Both the position numbers and the translations under genes were made by a program. DNA of 40,028 bases, taken from a virus. The DNA lies in the IMG/VR virus record IMGVR_UViG_3300028068_000038, positions 1 to 40,028 of that record. One strand, 5' to 3'. Below are positions 16,724 to 25,343 of this stretch, one piece after another (positions within the stretch are counted from its first letter, which is position 1; every line of letters starts with the position of its first letter). The notes beneath the pieces are model-generated. The model ran no database searches. It was given only the letters and a program-made list of their open reading frames with translations, and was not told the origin of the DNA.

Positions 16724-18055
16724 CTAGACTTGGCCGCCCGTAGAACCGCCGGCCACCGTCAACTCGGGATGCTCTTCCGCGACCTCCGACAGCGCTTCAC
16801 TGAAGGAGATCTTCTTTTCCTTCTCCCGCGCGCGTGCCGCATTGGTCAGCGGATCGCCGCTTGAGGTCTGCCCACGCCCAGCCGGAGCGCCGTCAATGAG
16901 CCGTCCGCCAGGAACGATCTTCGGCAGACCTTCCAGAAAGAGCACCAGCGTCTCCAGCGGGGAGACCGTCTTCTTCTCCACGCCTTCGCCAAACTCAACG
17001 GTCGCGCTGGACTTGGCCAGCTCCTCGAAGACCGGGCCGAGGCCCTGTTTGTCGAAGGCTGGAATCCACTTGCCCGCATTCTTGAGTTTGGCAATGGCCG
17101 CGACGGCGCGCTGTTTCACTTCGCCGCCAGCAATGGCTGTTTCGCGCTCCGCGAATTTCTTGGTTTGGTCCTTCAGCTCGGTTTCCAGAGCGGTAACTTT
17201 CGCCTGGAGCGGAGCCGCGGCCGCGGTGGCAGCCTCGGTGGCGATGCGCCTGGCATCGTCTTCGCTGAAAGTCTTTGGCTGGGCGTTTCCGCTAAAAATT
17301 TCGGCGAAATATGCCTTGATCTGCTCGGCTACGGTTTTCGGTTCTGCCACTGTGTCATCCTCCCCGAAGTCCACCTCGATGAACTTCGATCCGTGATCGT
17401 TGAATGCAACGTCTTGCAATCCCTTAATTTCAGGGATGCCTGCTCCCAGCCAGGCGAGATGCCGCAGGCCGGTAACCTGGCCGGCATCGTCGCAATAAAA
17501 TGCAGCCGAGCGCTTCTTGAATTTGCCAGCTCTGCGCGCCTCGTCAAACTTGGGATCGACCTCTTTTTCCCTGGCCAGCAGTGTGTCGCCGTCGAGCGTC
17601 AATGCATCGATCCATCCGTAAGCAGGCTGATCGTCTGCACGATGGCCGAGCGTCTCGGGAGCTTCGTGATAAGTGGGATCGTAATTGCGCACCACGCGGC
17701 TCAGATCGGCTGCTGTGATGACTCCCTTGCCGGCCTTGGAGTAATCGCCAGCGCGGAAGATCTCAATCCAGGGCCGCGGCGCTTCGCCGTGTTCCACGCT
17801 GGAGAGATAGGTCTGGCGGAAATCGGTTGTGTCCAGGCCCGCATCCTTCGCCTTCGCAGCGATTTTGCGGGCAGTGGCTGCCTTGGCGGCGGCCGGCACA
17901 TGCTTCTCGTGGCCGAAGAGTTTCAGCGCTGATTCGATGTGATCCTTGTCGATGGGCAAATGCCAGCTCTCGATCTCCGCTGGATCTCCGACGTAGGCAA
18001 ATTGATCCGCCTCGAGCGGCTTGCCATCTACTGTCTTCGTGAGCGCGTTCGCCAT
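16724..18055 (-). CDS. Prohead protease/scaffold, Mu I-like
   Basis: This 443-residue protein has the two-part layout of Mu gpI. The N-terminal part to about residue 230 holds the protease-like region. It includes the W-I-E-I-F block near 95, GYGWIDAL-like QPAYGWIDALTLDGDTL, KKRSAAFYCD and the segment HLAWLGAGIPEIKGL near 205, which is characteristic of the Mu I family. After residue 260 comes a helical Ala/Glu/Lys-rich scaffold segment (AAPLQAKVTALETELKDQ). ATG 18055 has AAGGTGG upstream. The product cleaves capsid proteins during head maturation and shapes the prohead. Confidence 0.8.
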   Translation of the reverse strand: MANALTKTVDGKPLEADQFAYVGDPAEIESWHLPIDKDHIESALKLFGHEKHVPAAAKAATARKIAAKAKDAGLDTTDFRQTYLSSVEHGEAPRPWIEIFRAGDYSKAGKGVITAADLSRVVRNYDPTYHEAPETLGHRADDQPAYGWIDALTLDGDTLLAREKEVDPKFDEARRAGKFKKRSAAFYCDDAGQVTGLRHLAWLGAGIPEIKGLQDVAFNDHGSKFIEVDFGEDDTVAEPKTVAEQIKAYFAEIFSGNAQPKTFSEDDARRIATEAATAAAAPLQAKVTALETELKDQTKKFAERETAIAGGEVKQRAVAAIAKLKNAGKWIPAFDKQGLGPVFEELAKSSATVEFGEGVEKKTVSPLETLVLFLEGLPKIVPGGRLIDGAPAGRGQTSSGDPLTNAARAREKEKKISFSEALSEVAEEHPELTVAGGSTGGQV

Positions 18056-18123
18056 GAAGCCACCTTATCGGGCCGCATCGCCGGCCCGTGCGATAACTGT
18101 GAGAGCTGTGCAACCTGGATTAC

Positions 18124-18942
18124 TTACACTCCAGACAGCGTGTGGAAGCCCGGCTCGGGTACTCCCAGCCGCGCCAATAACGGCAATCTTTCCATGCCGC
18201 CTTCGTCACTTCCCTCAGGCGCATCCTCGGGAAGTATGGGGATCACCGAGCAGCGGCAGTTGAAACCGCTGGGCGGATAAATCTTGAGCCATACCGGATC
18301 GATGGCGCGCGCGCAGAAGCCGTCGAGAGACGCGTGCGCGGGTCTCACGCGCAGATCTCCGACCGTCCAGTATTGCCAGTAAGGGAGATCCTCCATCAGC
18401 CCTGGGTCTTTCATCTGCTCCAGCCGGCCTGCGCTGTAGGCTTTGCCCGCGTTGGTCTGGAAGACGGTGTCCAGTTCGAAGGCCGCCAGTTTCTCTACGC
18501 CGGCCTCAGTCGTCATTCCCTCCACAGCTTTGTGGAACTCGGCCGCCGTTCCACCCTTGGCCAGCGTCTCGGCCAGGGTGTCGCGGATCTTCGTAATCAA
18601 CCGCTGATCGCTGACCCCTGCCACCGTGATGGCATCATTGCGGTACTGGCTCGTCAGGCCGTCGAAGAGATTGCGCGTCACCGGCGTCAGGTTGCGCAGA
18701 TACTCGACAGCGCCGACCGGAGGCAGCTCGAAGCTGAAGCCGACATTCAGGGTGTCGCCCTGGGCGTCATCTTCCGCAAAGTTCTTCAGCCGCGAGTTGG
18801 TGGCCAGGCGTATGGGACGGCCCAGTTTGACCAGGCCGACCTTGGCGACGTGCAGCCGCCCCAGCAGGTTTGCCGCGGCCAGGTGTGTGGCAAGAAGATC
18901 GCCGAGGCGCACTTGCTCCGCGTTTTGAGAGTGCAGCGTCAT
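18124..18942 (-). CDS. Head morphogenesis protein, MuF/SPP1 gp7 family
   Basis: This 272-residue protein carries the MuF domain at about 67-240. A helical region leads to FQTNAGKAYSAGRLEQM, then DLPYWQYWTVGD, HASLDGF, DPVWLKIYPPSGF and CRCSVIP, with the paired Cys characteristic of the family. MuF proteins bind the portal and are packaged in small numbers into the head. ATG 18942 overlaps the portal stop (ATGA). A second, shorter MuF protein lies at 27356-27961 and aligns with the same blocks. Confidence 0.88.
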   Translation of the reverse strand: MTLHSQNAEQVRLGDLLATHLAAANLLGRLHVAKVGLVKLGRPIRLATNSRLKNFAEDDAQGDTLNVGFSFELPPVGAVEYLRNLTPVTRNLFDGLTSQYRNDAITVAGVSDQRLITKIRDTLAETLAKGGTAAEFHKAVEGMTTEAGVEKLAAFELDTVFQTNAGKAYSAGRLEQMKDPGLMEDLPYWQYWTVGDLRVRPAHASLDGFCARAIDPVWLKIYPPSGFNCRCSVIPILPEDAPEGSDEGGMERLPLLARLGVPEPGFHTLSGV

Positions 18943-20549
18943 AACCCAGCTTTCGGCGGCACGGCCGTCGCGGCGATCTCGCGCACGCGCTGGGCGAAGA
19001 TACCTTTGGCTTCGCCCTGCAACTGCGCGAAGAGCTTGTCGTATTGCGCCATCTCCTCATGCAACTGCGCTTCTGCCTGGCGCTCCGCAAACTGGATCAC
19101 GTTCTGTTTCGCGCTCATCAATCGCGGAGTGGATGCTTCTGCCCACGCAAGAAGATTCCCGGAGGGCTTTGCGGCCAATGCCCTTGATCTCCGGCGGCTT
19201 GCAGACCAATCTGCTTGCCTCGCGGGATTCTCCGCAAAGGTTGCGCTGGAACGATCCGTGAGCGCCACGGACGGCGCGGCCGCGTTCGGCACCAGCTCCT
19301 GATCTTCCGTCTCGCCCGGAGTCAGAGGCCGGTCGTAACGGTCGGAGACGTAGCCGACGGTGAACTTCTTGCCCATGCGCATCAGGCCGGAGTCCACGGT
19401 GAGCGCGAGCTCAAGATCCTCAGCCTCTTCCAGATCAAATTGCCAAATCGGCATCGGGGCCTTGGGGCCGAAGTTCCACAGCACCAGAGGCTTGATGAGT
19501 TGATCGTTGATGACGCTCTGGAGACTGCGGCACAGCTCCACGCTGCGTTTATCCAGCGTATCGGCGTGCGTCTCGCCCTGGGCTTTGGAGCCTCCCCCGC
19601 CCTCGTTGCCGAAGCTGGTCAGCGTTTCGCCCATCACCCGGCGGGCGATGGAATACTGCATGGCCTTGAAATAGTTTTCGTGGACCTTGGGGTCCTGGGC
19701 GCGTGCAATCTTCAAGAGTTCCGCCTCAAACTCAAAACCCTTGGGAACGGCGACGGCGACATTGTCCACGAGAGCCTGGGCAATATCGACAGCCATCTGG
19801 CGTTCCGAGGCGTTGTCCGCGTCGTTGTAATGCACCACGGCGGTGCCCGGCCCTTTTTCGGCGTACTGCATCCAGAGACGCTGAATGTTCCGCTTGAACC
19901 AGCTTGGCCAAAAGACCGCCTTGAGCAACGGACGGCCCATCCGGTTGCGGCTGCGCTTGCGGTAGCTGAAGATCAGAAACTTTTGTTCGGGCATCTGGGT
20001 GCCCGTGGATGCCCAAGGATTGTCGAGCAATTGCAGGTTACCCACCTGCGGATAGAAACGGTCGCCGAAGAGGAAGAGTTCCTGCGGGCAGTCGTTGATG
20101 TCCAACAGCTCCGCCTGGCCCTCCGAGGAGTCGAAGATCATCTCCTGTACGGAAAAACCATAGCCCGGCGCATCCAGGATGCAGTCCAGCACGGCGTGAA
20201 AGTCGAGCCGGCCGAGCTGCTCCTCAACAAACTCCTTAACGTCCTGGGCTTGCGAAGATTCGTCGCGCGGCGCGGGAAGCACGCTGCGATCCCGTTCCAG
20301 AACGCTGAGTTTGAGCGTGTCCAGGCAGTTGGCCACGTCCTCGTCTTTGTCTTCCAGCTCGCGATAGTAGGCCATCGTCTCCGGCTGGTTATAGGTCATG
20401 GCCGCCCAGATCGATGTGGGGTTGCGCGTGCCGCCGAAGGCCAGCGTATTGCGGTAGAGCGAGATCTGCTGGAGGTAAAGGCTGGTGGACGAGATCATCT
20501 CGCCCTTGGGCGGAAGCGGTGGAACGGCAGGAATCTTTGCGTCGGCCAT
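18939..20549 (-). CDS. Portal protein, DUF935 (Mu gp29-like)
   Basis: The start is ATG 20549 (536 residues, MADAKIPAVPPLPP), which shares a base with the terminase stop (TGATG). The open frame extends to 20618 without a better site. DUF935 portals form the dodecameric vertex through which DNA is packaged. Supporting motifs are AMTYNQPETMAYYRELEDKD, RDRSVLPAPRDE, FEWxxS-type QEMIFDSSEGQAELLDIN, FKRNIQRLWMQYAEK and IARRVMGETLTSFGNEGGGG near residue 330. The C-terminal 100 residues include charged helices. The order terminase, portal, MuF is the standard one. Confidence 0.87.
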   Translation of the reverse strand: MADAKIPAVPPLPPKGEMISSTSLYLQQISLYRNTLAFGGTRNPTSIWAAMTYNQPETMAYYRELEDKDEDVANCLDTLKLSVLERDRSVLPAPRDESSQAQDVKEFVEEQLGRLDFHAVLDCILDAPGYGFSVQEMIFDSSEGQAELLDINDCPQELFLFGDRFYPQVGNLQLLDNPWASTGTQMPEQKFLIFSYRKRSRNRMGRPLLKAVFWPSWFKRNIQRLWMQYAEKGPGTAVVHYNDADNASERQMAVDIAQALVDNVAVAVPKGFEFEAELLKIARAQDPKVHENYFKAMQYSIARRVMGETLTSFGNEGGGGSKAQGETHADTLDKRSVELCRSLQSVINDQLIKPLVLWNFGPKAPMPIWQFDLEEAEDLELALTVDSGLMRMGKKFTVGYVSDRYDRPLTPGETEDQELVPNAAAPSVALTDRSSATFAENPARQADWSASRRRSRALAAKPSGNLLAWAEASTPRLMSAKQNVIQFAERQAEAQLHEEMAQYDKLFAQLQGEAKGIFAQRVREIAATAVPPKAGL

Positions 20550-22015
20550 CAGAGGTATCCCTTCATTTGCGAGTAAGAAGTTGGGTTTGCCGGCGTCTGG
20601 ACGCCGGTCAGCACGCATGAGCCGCCGTCCCCTGCCAGATCCGCGAGAGCTTTGGCCCAGAATGCGTCAGAGTGGACTCCAACTTTCTTCTTTTCGCCGC
20701 CGGCGACTGCCGTGTCCACCTCGATGCGCGGCGCGTCAAATGTGACGCCACTCGATGTAGCGTGGCGCTTGATCGCCTGCAGCTCGGCGCGGATCTGGGT
20801 GTCAAACGGGATTCGCACCCGTCCCTGTTCGAAGCGCGTCTTGATGCGGATCGCCAGGTCTATCTTCATGCGAACGCCATCATCGTTTGTGCCGCCAAAG
20901 TTCACACCCATCATGCGACCGGCGTTAGTCTCATTGAGCATGTCGTAGAGTCCGGAGCCCATGCCGGTCTTATCGATCGCGACGCGCTGGCACATACGGG
21001 CTATCGGATTCAGAATTCTGTACTGATTGGGGAACGTGATGCCATGCAGCCAGAAGACGCCGCGTGTCCAGGCCACGTCACCGATCTTTTCATCCAGCCA
21101 GGCGCAGGTGGCGTCGTGATCGCGGCCCACATCGATGCCTAGTGATAACGGTCCGCGCGGCTGGAAGCCTTCGAGATCGATTTGAGTCCCAGCGTTTGGA
21201 TCGAGATGGATAAGCTTAGCTTCGGTGCGAGTGTCTTCGCAGGCGGCGATCAACGGCAGAACAAGCCACGAGCCAGTGGACTTGAGGAATACGCAGCAAA
21301 ACTCCTGATTCCAGGTGTCGTCGTCGTTCAGACCTCTCTGCATCGTCTCGATGTCGATCGGACAGCCTTCAGCGACGGCCTTGTGAACGTCAATCCAATG
21401 TCCAGACCAGCCATCCTTTTGGACTGGAAGATCCGAAGGCGGAACGCCCATCTCAAGTCCGAGGTTGCGAGCGATATCGAAAAACTTGCCCTGCTCCCCA
21501 TTTGCAGTGGAGAAGACTTCGAGCGAGTTACCCAACGCGACCTGGCGGAAGACGGCTGCGTAGATCGCATAGCTGTCTTCATGGTGCGCGAACTCGTCGA
21601 GCACCGCGTCGCCCGGATAGCCGCGGGCCGTGCGCGGATTGGCCGGCAGAGCAATGATGCGGCTTCCGTTCGGGAAAGTGACTCTGCTCTGAATCGCCTC
21701 TATACGGCCAAGCGAGTCGATGAAGTCTTCATTCGCGAAGTGCTGGGCCGTGCCCCCCATGAGCTGGCAGAGTTTTGCGCAGGTCTCTACGAACTCTACC
21801 GATTGCGCCTTCGATGCTGAGAGGACGGTTGTTGTGCGCCCCGGTATCCTCATGGCGATTTCATCTCGCCGGTACCCGGTGGCGAAGGAAATGCCGATGC
21901 GTGCGCACTTCACCATGAACTTGAAGCGCGCGTCGTCGTCTATCCACCGCTGCTGATACGGCCGCATCTGCAGAACGGCCGGCAACTTGATCTCGTGATC
22001 TAGGACCTCAATCAT
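20549..22015 (-). CDS. Large terminase subunit, Mu gp28-like
   Basis: This 488-residue motor protein has an ATPase half and a nuclease half. The Walker A region is atypical (VKCARIGISFATG near 34-46) with Lys at the front rather than GKT, as in several phage terminases. Walker B is DAVLDEFAHHED near 135-146. The nuclease core shows GIDVGRDHDATCAWL and, near 315-330, DKTGMGSGLYDML, followed by HSDAFWAKALADLA. It packages DNA into the prohead and cuts host-flanked phage DNA in transposable phages. The start at ATG 22015 overlaps the DUF3486 gene by 8 nt. Confidence 0.87.
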   Translation of the reverse strand: MIEVLDHEIKLPAVLQMRPYQQRWIDDDARFKFMVKCARIGISFATGYRRDEIAMRIPGRTTTVLSASKAQSVEFVETCAKLCQLMGGTAQHFANEDFIDSLGRIEAIQSRVTFPNGSRIIALPANPRTARGYPGDAVLDEFAHHEDSYAIYAAVFRQVALGNSLEVFSTANGEQGKFFDIARNLGLEMGVPPSDLPVQKDGWSGHWIDVHKAVAEGCPIDIETMQRGLNDDDTWNQEFCCVFLKSTGSWLVLPLIAACEDTRTEAKLIHLDPNAGTQIDLEGFQPRGPLSLGIDVGRDHDATCAWLDEKIGDVAWTRGVFWLHGITFPNQYRILNPIARMCQRVAIDKTGMGSGLYDMLNETNAGRMMGVNFGGTNDDGVRMKIDLAIRIKTRFEQGRVRIPFDTQIRAELQAIKRHATSSGVTFDAPRIEVDTAVAGGEKKKVGVHSDAFWAKALADLAGDGGSCVLTGVQTPANPTSYSQMKGYL

Positions 22016-22712
22016 GAGCGATCACCAGTGGCGGCAAACCAAAGGTGCGCTCGCGGAGGAGGTTGATGTCCTCGATAGAGAACTGCCCGGTGCCTTTCTT
22101 TGCGGCGGACTGAGTAGCTTGGTCAACCCTTTTCCGCGCGGCCTTTTCCCGATCTTCCAGCAGCTTCAATTTGCGAGTGTCAACCTCGACCCGCTTCGCC
22201 TGTAGATCCACGCGCTGCAATCGTGAAAGCGTCAGCGAGAGCACATTCAAGCCGTCCAGAAACTTTGCCTGGTCGCCGGGGCCTACCTTCTGCATCAAGG
22301 TAAAGACCTGGTCGCGCATGGCGTTCATGACAGCGGCGTTCGACTCCGGCAGATCGTTGCCGGCGAAGGCTTGCGCCCACTCCCGCGCCTTGGCGCTTTC
22401 GGCCAGCACCTGGGCGCGCACCTGGCTCACGCGCAAATCAAACCATCTCTGCAAACTCGACTTGGCCAGGCGCAGACCTGGAAAAAGCTCCAGGGCCTCC
22501 CTGTCGACCAGGACCCAATCGATAAAACCGCCGCCATCATTCTCCCATTCGGAGCTATAGGGCTTCGCCGATTGCTCGGCGATCTCCACCCAGGTACGGC
22601 CGCGGTCGTAGAGCTGCTTGATCGCGTCCTGCGCGCTCTGCGGCAGACGGTCGATCTTGAGCGGCTGTCGTACTACCCGCTTTTCGCCGGTTTTTGGTCT
22701 GGGCTTGGTCAT
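22008..22712 (-). CDS. DUF3486 protein, Mu gp27-like (small terminase candidate)
   Basis: This 234-residue protein begins with a basic stretch (KPRPKTGEKRVVRQPLKIDR). A helix-turn-helix-like region follows (LPQSAQDAIKQLYDRGRTWV, then LRLAKSSLQRWFDLR) and then a long coiled helix (SLTLSRLQRVDLQAKRVEVD). This is the layout of DUF3486/Mu gp27, generally taken as the DNA-recognising small terminase. It lies directly before the large subunit. ATG 22712 has only a weak ribosome-binding site, and a 250-nt gap precedes it. Confidence 0.8.
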   Translation of the reverse strand: MTKPRPKTGEKRVVRQPLKIDRLPQSAQDAIKQLYDRGRTWVEIAEQSAKPYSSEWENDGGGFIDWVLVDREALELFPGLRLAKSSLQRWFDLRVSQVRAQVLAESAKAREWAQAFAGNDLPESNAAVMNAMRDQVFTLMQKVGPGDQAKFLDGLNVLSLTLSRLQRVDLQAKRVEVDTRKLKLLEDREKAARKRVDQATQSAAKKGTGQFSIEDINLLRERTFGLPPLVIAHD

Positions 22713-22962
22713 CGATTCAGCTTTCAGCTAACAGCTTGCAGTTGGTGAATTGCGCGGGCCGGACTCGATACCGGTTATGTACCACATTCAGACCATGCAA
22801 GAGCGGGTTATTGCCAGTTCTGCCGCCTTTTAGCTCTACCACCAAACATCTGGAGTTCTGCCTTTGCGGATGGACCCGATTGAAAATGGTATTGGCCTCT
22901 CACTCTGTTTCAGCTACGCATTGTGCCGTTGTCAGCGTGTCCTTCCACGCCGCCACGCAAAC
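22713..22962. other. 250-nt gap with tRNA-like and self-complementary stretches
   Basis: No gene fits here on either strand. The minus strand contains a D-arm-like GTTTGGTGGTAGAGC (22850-22836), a CCGG-TATCGAGT-CCGG hairpin (22774-22759) and ACCA at 22746-22743. The parts are 58 nt apart instead of about 23 and no acceptor stem closes them, so this is not a normal tRNA. ATGT-GGT-ACAT and AGAGC/GCTCT pairings add to the structure. It may be a decayed tRNA or a structured leader for the packaging genes. Confidence 0.35.
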
Positions 22963-23283
22963 TCAGTTGAAGAGCACGTCGTCATTGCTCTGGCGGCGCG
23001 TGTAAAAACGCAGGCCCGCCGCGGTAAGCACAATCTGACTCAGCTCCACGCGCCCGGTTTCTTCGTCGCAGGACGTTTTGAAGTCGATGTAATCGAGCAC
23101 CTGGAGATCCTGAAGTAGCGTCACCACCTGCTGGCGCCCGACCGCCTGCCCCATCTTGAGGAAGACCGCCCAGACTTCGAAGTCGTCCATCCGCGAGAGT
23201 TGGTTCTCATGGCCCTCGCGCACCAGTTTGAGAATGATGCCCCGCCGCCGCCGCGCTTGAATCTCCCTACGCTCCGCTTCCAT
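22963..23283 (-). CDS. Small winged-helix-like phage protein
   Basis: This 106-residue product starts at ATG 23283, where GGAGG is 6 nt upstream; the frame extends to 23337 without a site. The basic N-terminus (EAERREIQARRRRGIILKLV) is followed by helices and a wing-like segment (LQVLDYIDFKTSCDEETGRV, then LSQIVLTAAGLRFY). This pattern resembles small winged-helix proteins found in the same place in Mu-like genomes, between DUF2730 and DUF3486 genes. A packaging or regulatory role is possible; the family was not confirmed. Confidence 0.65.
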   Translation of the reverse strand: MEAERREIQARRRRGIILKLVREGHENQLSRMDDFEVWAVFLKMGQAVGRQQVVTLLQDLQVLDYIDFKTSCDEETGRVELSQIVLTAAGLRFYTRRQSNDDVLFN

Positions 23284-23794
23284 CGCGTTCCTCCAACTTT
23301 CTGTCCTTGCGATCCAATGCCGCTTTTTCATTCCCAAGCAACGTATGCAGCCCCTTCATGCCGCGCTGCAGTTCCTGTAAAACTTCATCCTGCTGATCCA
23401 GGCGCTGATAGACGCCGGGGAACTCCTGAGCCGCGTAGACAGCCAGGCGCTCCACCTGCTCAAACTCGCGCGTGCCCTGATCCGCCAGCCGGGTCAGCGC
23501 ATCGGCCGTCCGGCCGTTCGCCTGGGCGCCGGATTGAACGCTACTGGCTACCACATTGAAACTTTCGCGAACCGTCGCGTTCAATCCTTCGAGAAAGCGG
23601 CCCGAGACATACAGCGCGAAAAGCGCGATCAGGAAGGCCGGTCCCCAGCCCTGCAACAGCGCAAAAGATTGTTGCGGCTCGGCTCTCAGAACCTCGTAGC
23701 CGCCCACCACCACGGCCGCCCCGCTCGCCCCGCTGATTGCCAGGCCCAGGTGCTTGAGCCAACCGGCTCGGATGCCCCCCGGTATCTCTGCCAT
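23267..23794 (-). CDS. DUF2730/Mu gp25-like membrane coiled-coil protein
   Basis: ATG 23794 (175 residues) has GGGAG 8 nt upstream; GTG 23830 is a possible alternative just after the preceding stop. Two hydrophobic segments (HLGLAISGASGAAVVVGGY at about 15-33 and WGPAFLIALFALYVSGRFL at about 49-67) are followed by a long helical region rich in Gln, Glu, Arg and Leu. That layout, and the site before the small terminase, match DUF2730-type proteins of Mu-like phages. The function is unknown; membrane anchoring is read from sequence. Confidence 0.65.
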   Translation of the reverse strand: MAEIPGGIRAGWLKHLGLAISGASGAAVVVGGYEVLRAEPQQSFALLQGWGPAFLIALFALYVSGRFLEGLNATVRESFNVVASSVQSGAQANGRTADALTRLADQGTREFEQVERLAVYAAQEFPGVYQRLDQQDEVLQELQRGMKGLHTLLGNEKAALDRKDRKLEERDGSGA

Positions 23795-23847
23795 CGGTCC
23801 CACTCCCGCGCCCAAACCCAATGTCGTCACTGTGGCCAATTCCCCTC

Positions 23848-24252
23848 TCAACTTTTGCGTAAGAACTTTTTCCAGTACCTTTCGCGCCTCTCGGCATAAG
23901 CCGTTCGAGCTTTCTCCCGGTCGCCACCGCGTAGAACCCATCGGTTTCCTGCCTTTTCCCATCGCGACTCCGGCGGGGTGTCGATCCGCGCCCAGTCCGG
24001 CTCGAACATTGCTTCAAGATCTGCGAGATTCCGGCAGTTCTTCTGGCGCATCGCGCTTTCGATCAGCCATTCCACCTTTTCTTCTGGCAAATCCAAGCGA
24101 GAAGCAATTTCTCTTGCATCAGCCCCACGCCCGACCCAGACCGAAACCTCATACTCCAACGGGGTCAACCGGGCAGCGTCGCCGGCCCGGTCAATTCGGG
24201 GCTGAGGTTTGCGATTTTTTGAGCCTTTCGGCCTACCCTTGTTTTCCACCAT
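23848..24252 (-). CDS. Small HTH protein, possible packaging or regulatory factor
   Basis: The start is set at ATG 24252 (134 residues, MVENKGRPKGSKNRK), with GGGAG and GAGG upstream; ATG 24261 is in frame but too close to its site. Residues 28-70 (LTPLEYEVSVWVGRGADARE, then IASRLDLPEEKVEWLIES) read like a LuxR-type helix-turn-helix. The C-terminus is strongly basic and aromatic (RERYWKKFLRK). It could bind DNA during packaging or regulate late genes. No family is assigned. Confidence 0.65.
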   Translation of the reverse strand: MVENKGRPKGSKNRKPQPRIDRAGDAARLTPLEYEVSVWVGRGADAREIASRLDLPEEKVEWLIESAMRQKNCRNLADLEAMFEPDWARIDTPPESRWEKAGNRWVLRGGDREKARTAYAERRERYWKKFLRKS

Positions 24253-24376
24253 TCGCCTCATCTCCCTGAACGGGTACGACAGGCACCTTGCAGCCCCGTG
24301 GGGCCATCCTTTCCGTTTTTAGGTACCGAGCGGCCAACCTGCCTCCGCCGACGCCTTCTAGCCCCATTTCTGGCAT
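24233..24376 (-). CDS. Possible 47-aa small protein
   Basis: A 47-codon frame from ATG 24376 to TAG 24233 fills the only gap in this tightly packed stretch and overlaps the next gene by 20 nt. Its product contains GGGRLAARYLKTERMAP followed by a Val/Pro-rich segment. No clear ribosome-binding site is visible. It may be a real small gene or chance. Confidence 0.3.
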   Translation of the reverse strand: MPEMGLEGVGGGRLAARYLKTERMAPRGCKVPVVPVQGDEANGGKQG

Positions 24377-24402
24377 TCGGGTTACTTTGGTCACTTTCTG
24401 CC

Positions 24403-24513
24403 CTACTTCGGCAGCCGGGTGAGCGCGTAGGCGTAGTCACCGAAACTCGCCATCCACGAGGCCAGGGCAAAGCCCAAGGCCAGATAAATCCATCCTCGAA
24501 TTCGATTTGTCAT
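24403..24513 (-). CDS. 36-aa single-pass membrane protein
   Basis: ATG 24513 overlaps the preceding stop (ATGA), and GGAGG is 5 nt upstream, so this short frame is preferred to the longer one reaching 24624. The product is MTNRIRGWIYLALGFALASW plus a short tail; residues 8-27 form one membrane helix with a basic N-terminus inside. It could be a small holin-type or accessory membrane peptide of the lysis region. Confidence 0.6.
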   Translation of the reverse strand: MTNRIRGWIYLALGFALASWMASFGDYAYALTRLPK

Positions 24514-24767
24514 AGCGCCTCCACCAGGCCGCGAATTCTGCTCTCCACAAACGCCTCCGATTTCCACCAGGGTCGCTTTGTGCAGGTCATGGTCAGCTTT
24601 TGCTCGTCCTCGCAATAAACCCACTCGTAGGTCAGGGTGCCATCGCTCGCCGAGCCGGTATCGCCCAGGACACTCGTCTTCACGGCCTGCGCCCGGATGC
24701 GGGCTCTGATGGCCTTGAACTTGAGCCGCGAGATCCCGTGGAACGTAACCGACATCGAGGATGCCAT
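24510..24767 (-). CDS. 85-aa hypothetical protein
   Basis: ATG 24767 starts an 85-residue product. The basic N-terminal half (ISRLKFKAIRARIRAQAVKT) is followed by GTLTYEWVYCEDEQKLTMTC and a Trp pair. No known domain is recognised. It ends in an ATGA overlap with the next small membrane gene, so co-translation is likely. Only a weak AGGC precedes the start. Confidence 0.6.
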   Translation of the reverse strand: MASSMSVTFHGISRLKFKAIRARIRAQAVKTSVLGDTGSASDGTLTYEWVYCEDEQKLTMTCTKRPWWKSEAFVESRIRGLVEAL

Positions 24768-24851
24768 CTGTTGCCTCGCTTTTGTTGCCGCCGCCAGGCT
24801 TGGTTGGTCCCGACGGCGGCAGTTGGTTGGTGCTCTCTTTCAGTGTTCTCG

Positions 24852-25343
24852 TTAGCTCGGCGTCCCGAAGCTGATGCCGAGGCTGGCCGTGCGTCCCGTG
24901 GGCGGCGGAGGCGCGGTGACCGTCACCGTGTTGGTCCCGCTAAACGTGCCCACCACGCCGTCGCTGTCGGTGACCGTGGCGCTGACACCCACAGTGACCG
25001 AGCCAGGTGCGATGGCCGTCAAAGTCACTGTGCCGTCGGCGTTCAAGGTTGAAGTGACGACCGTCAGATCGCTGACCGACCAGGATTCGTTCGACACGAG
25101 TGCGCCGGGGGTTGGGGTTACGCCGTCCGCTTCAAGCGGTACAGCCTTCGCGGCCAGAGACTGGCCGACAAGCATCGTTGCTGAATCCATGGTTCCTCCG
25201 ATTACGACCTTCAAGTTCGTCGTGCGTTGAGGTTGCGGGCGCTGTTTCCAGCAGCCAGATAAGTTACGCCAGAAGCGGCGGCGCAGCCAGCAGAGGAGCC
25301 AGAAGAAGACCCAGCGTTTTTCTCGTCCGATAGGCTGCTCCAT
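24852..25343 (-). CDS. Ig-like domain protein with two possible starts
   Basis: Two in-frame starts are well supported. ATG 25343 has GGAGG 8 nt upstream and follows the previous gene by 14 nt (163 residues). ATG 25190 has GGAGG 4 nt upstream (112 residues). The long form adds a Trp/Arg-rich hydrophobic segment (WVFFWLLCWLRRRFW). The shared part is a bacterial Ig-like (Big2) domain: SATMLVGQSLAAKAVPLEAD, then NESWSVSD, GTVTLTAIAPGSVTV and a C-terminal NTVTVTAPPPP. Such domains usually decorate virions. Being in the lysis cluster rather than the tail genes is unusual. Which form is made is unknown. Confidence 0.65.
   Translation of the reverse strand: MEQPIGREKRWVFFWLLCWLRRRFWRNLSGCWKQRPQPQRTTNLKVVIGGTMDSATMLVGQSLAAKAVPLEADGVTPTPGALVSNESWSVSDLTVVTSTLNADGTVTLTAIAPGSVTVGVSATVTDSDGVVGTFSGTNTVTVTAPPPPTGRTASLGISFGTPS

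Noticed and set aside
22743-22860. Apparent tRNA on the minus strand ending in ACCA
   Set aside because: D-arm-like and T-arm-like parts are 58 nt apart, the T-loop has 8 bases, and no acceptor stem pairs; kept only as a structured gap.
24258-24470. 70-codon minus-strand frame with an Arg run
   Set aside because: It is out of phase with the coupled starts around it and its product is a run of basic residues typical of GC-rich shadow frames.
24786-24821. 8-bp inverted repeat TGCCGCCG/CGGCGGCA as a terminator
   Set aside because: The loop is 20 nt, GC-rich repeats are expected here, and no T-run follows on the transcribed strand.
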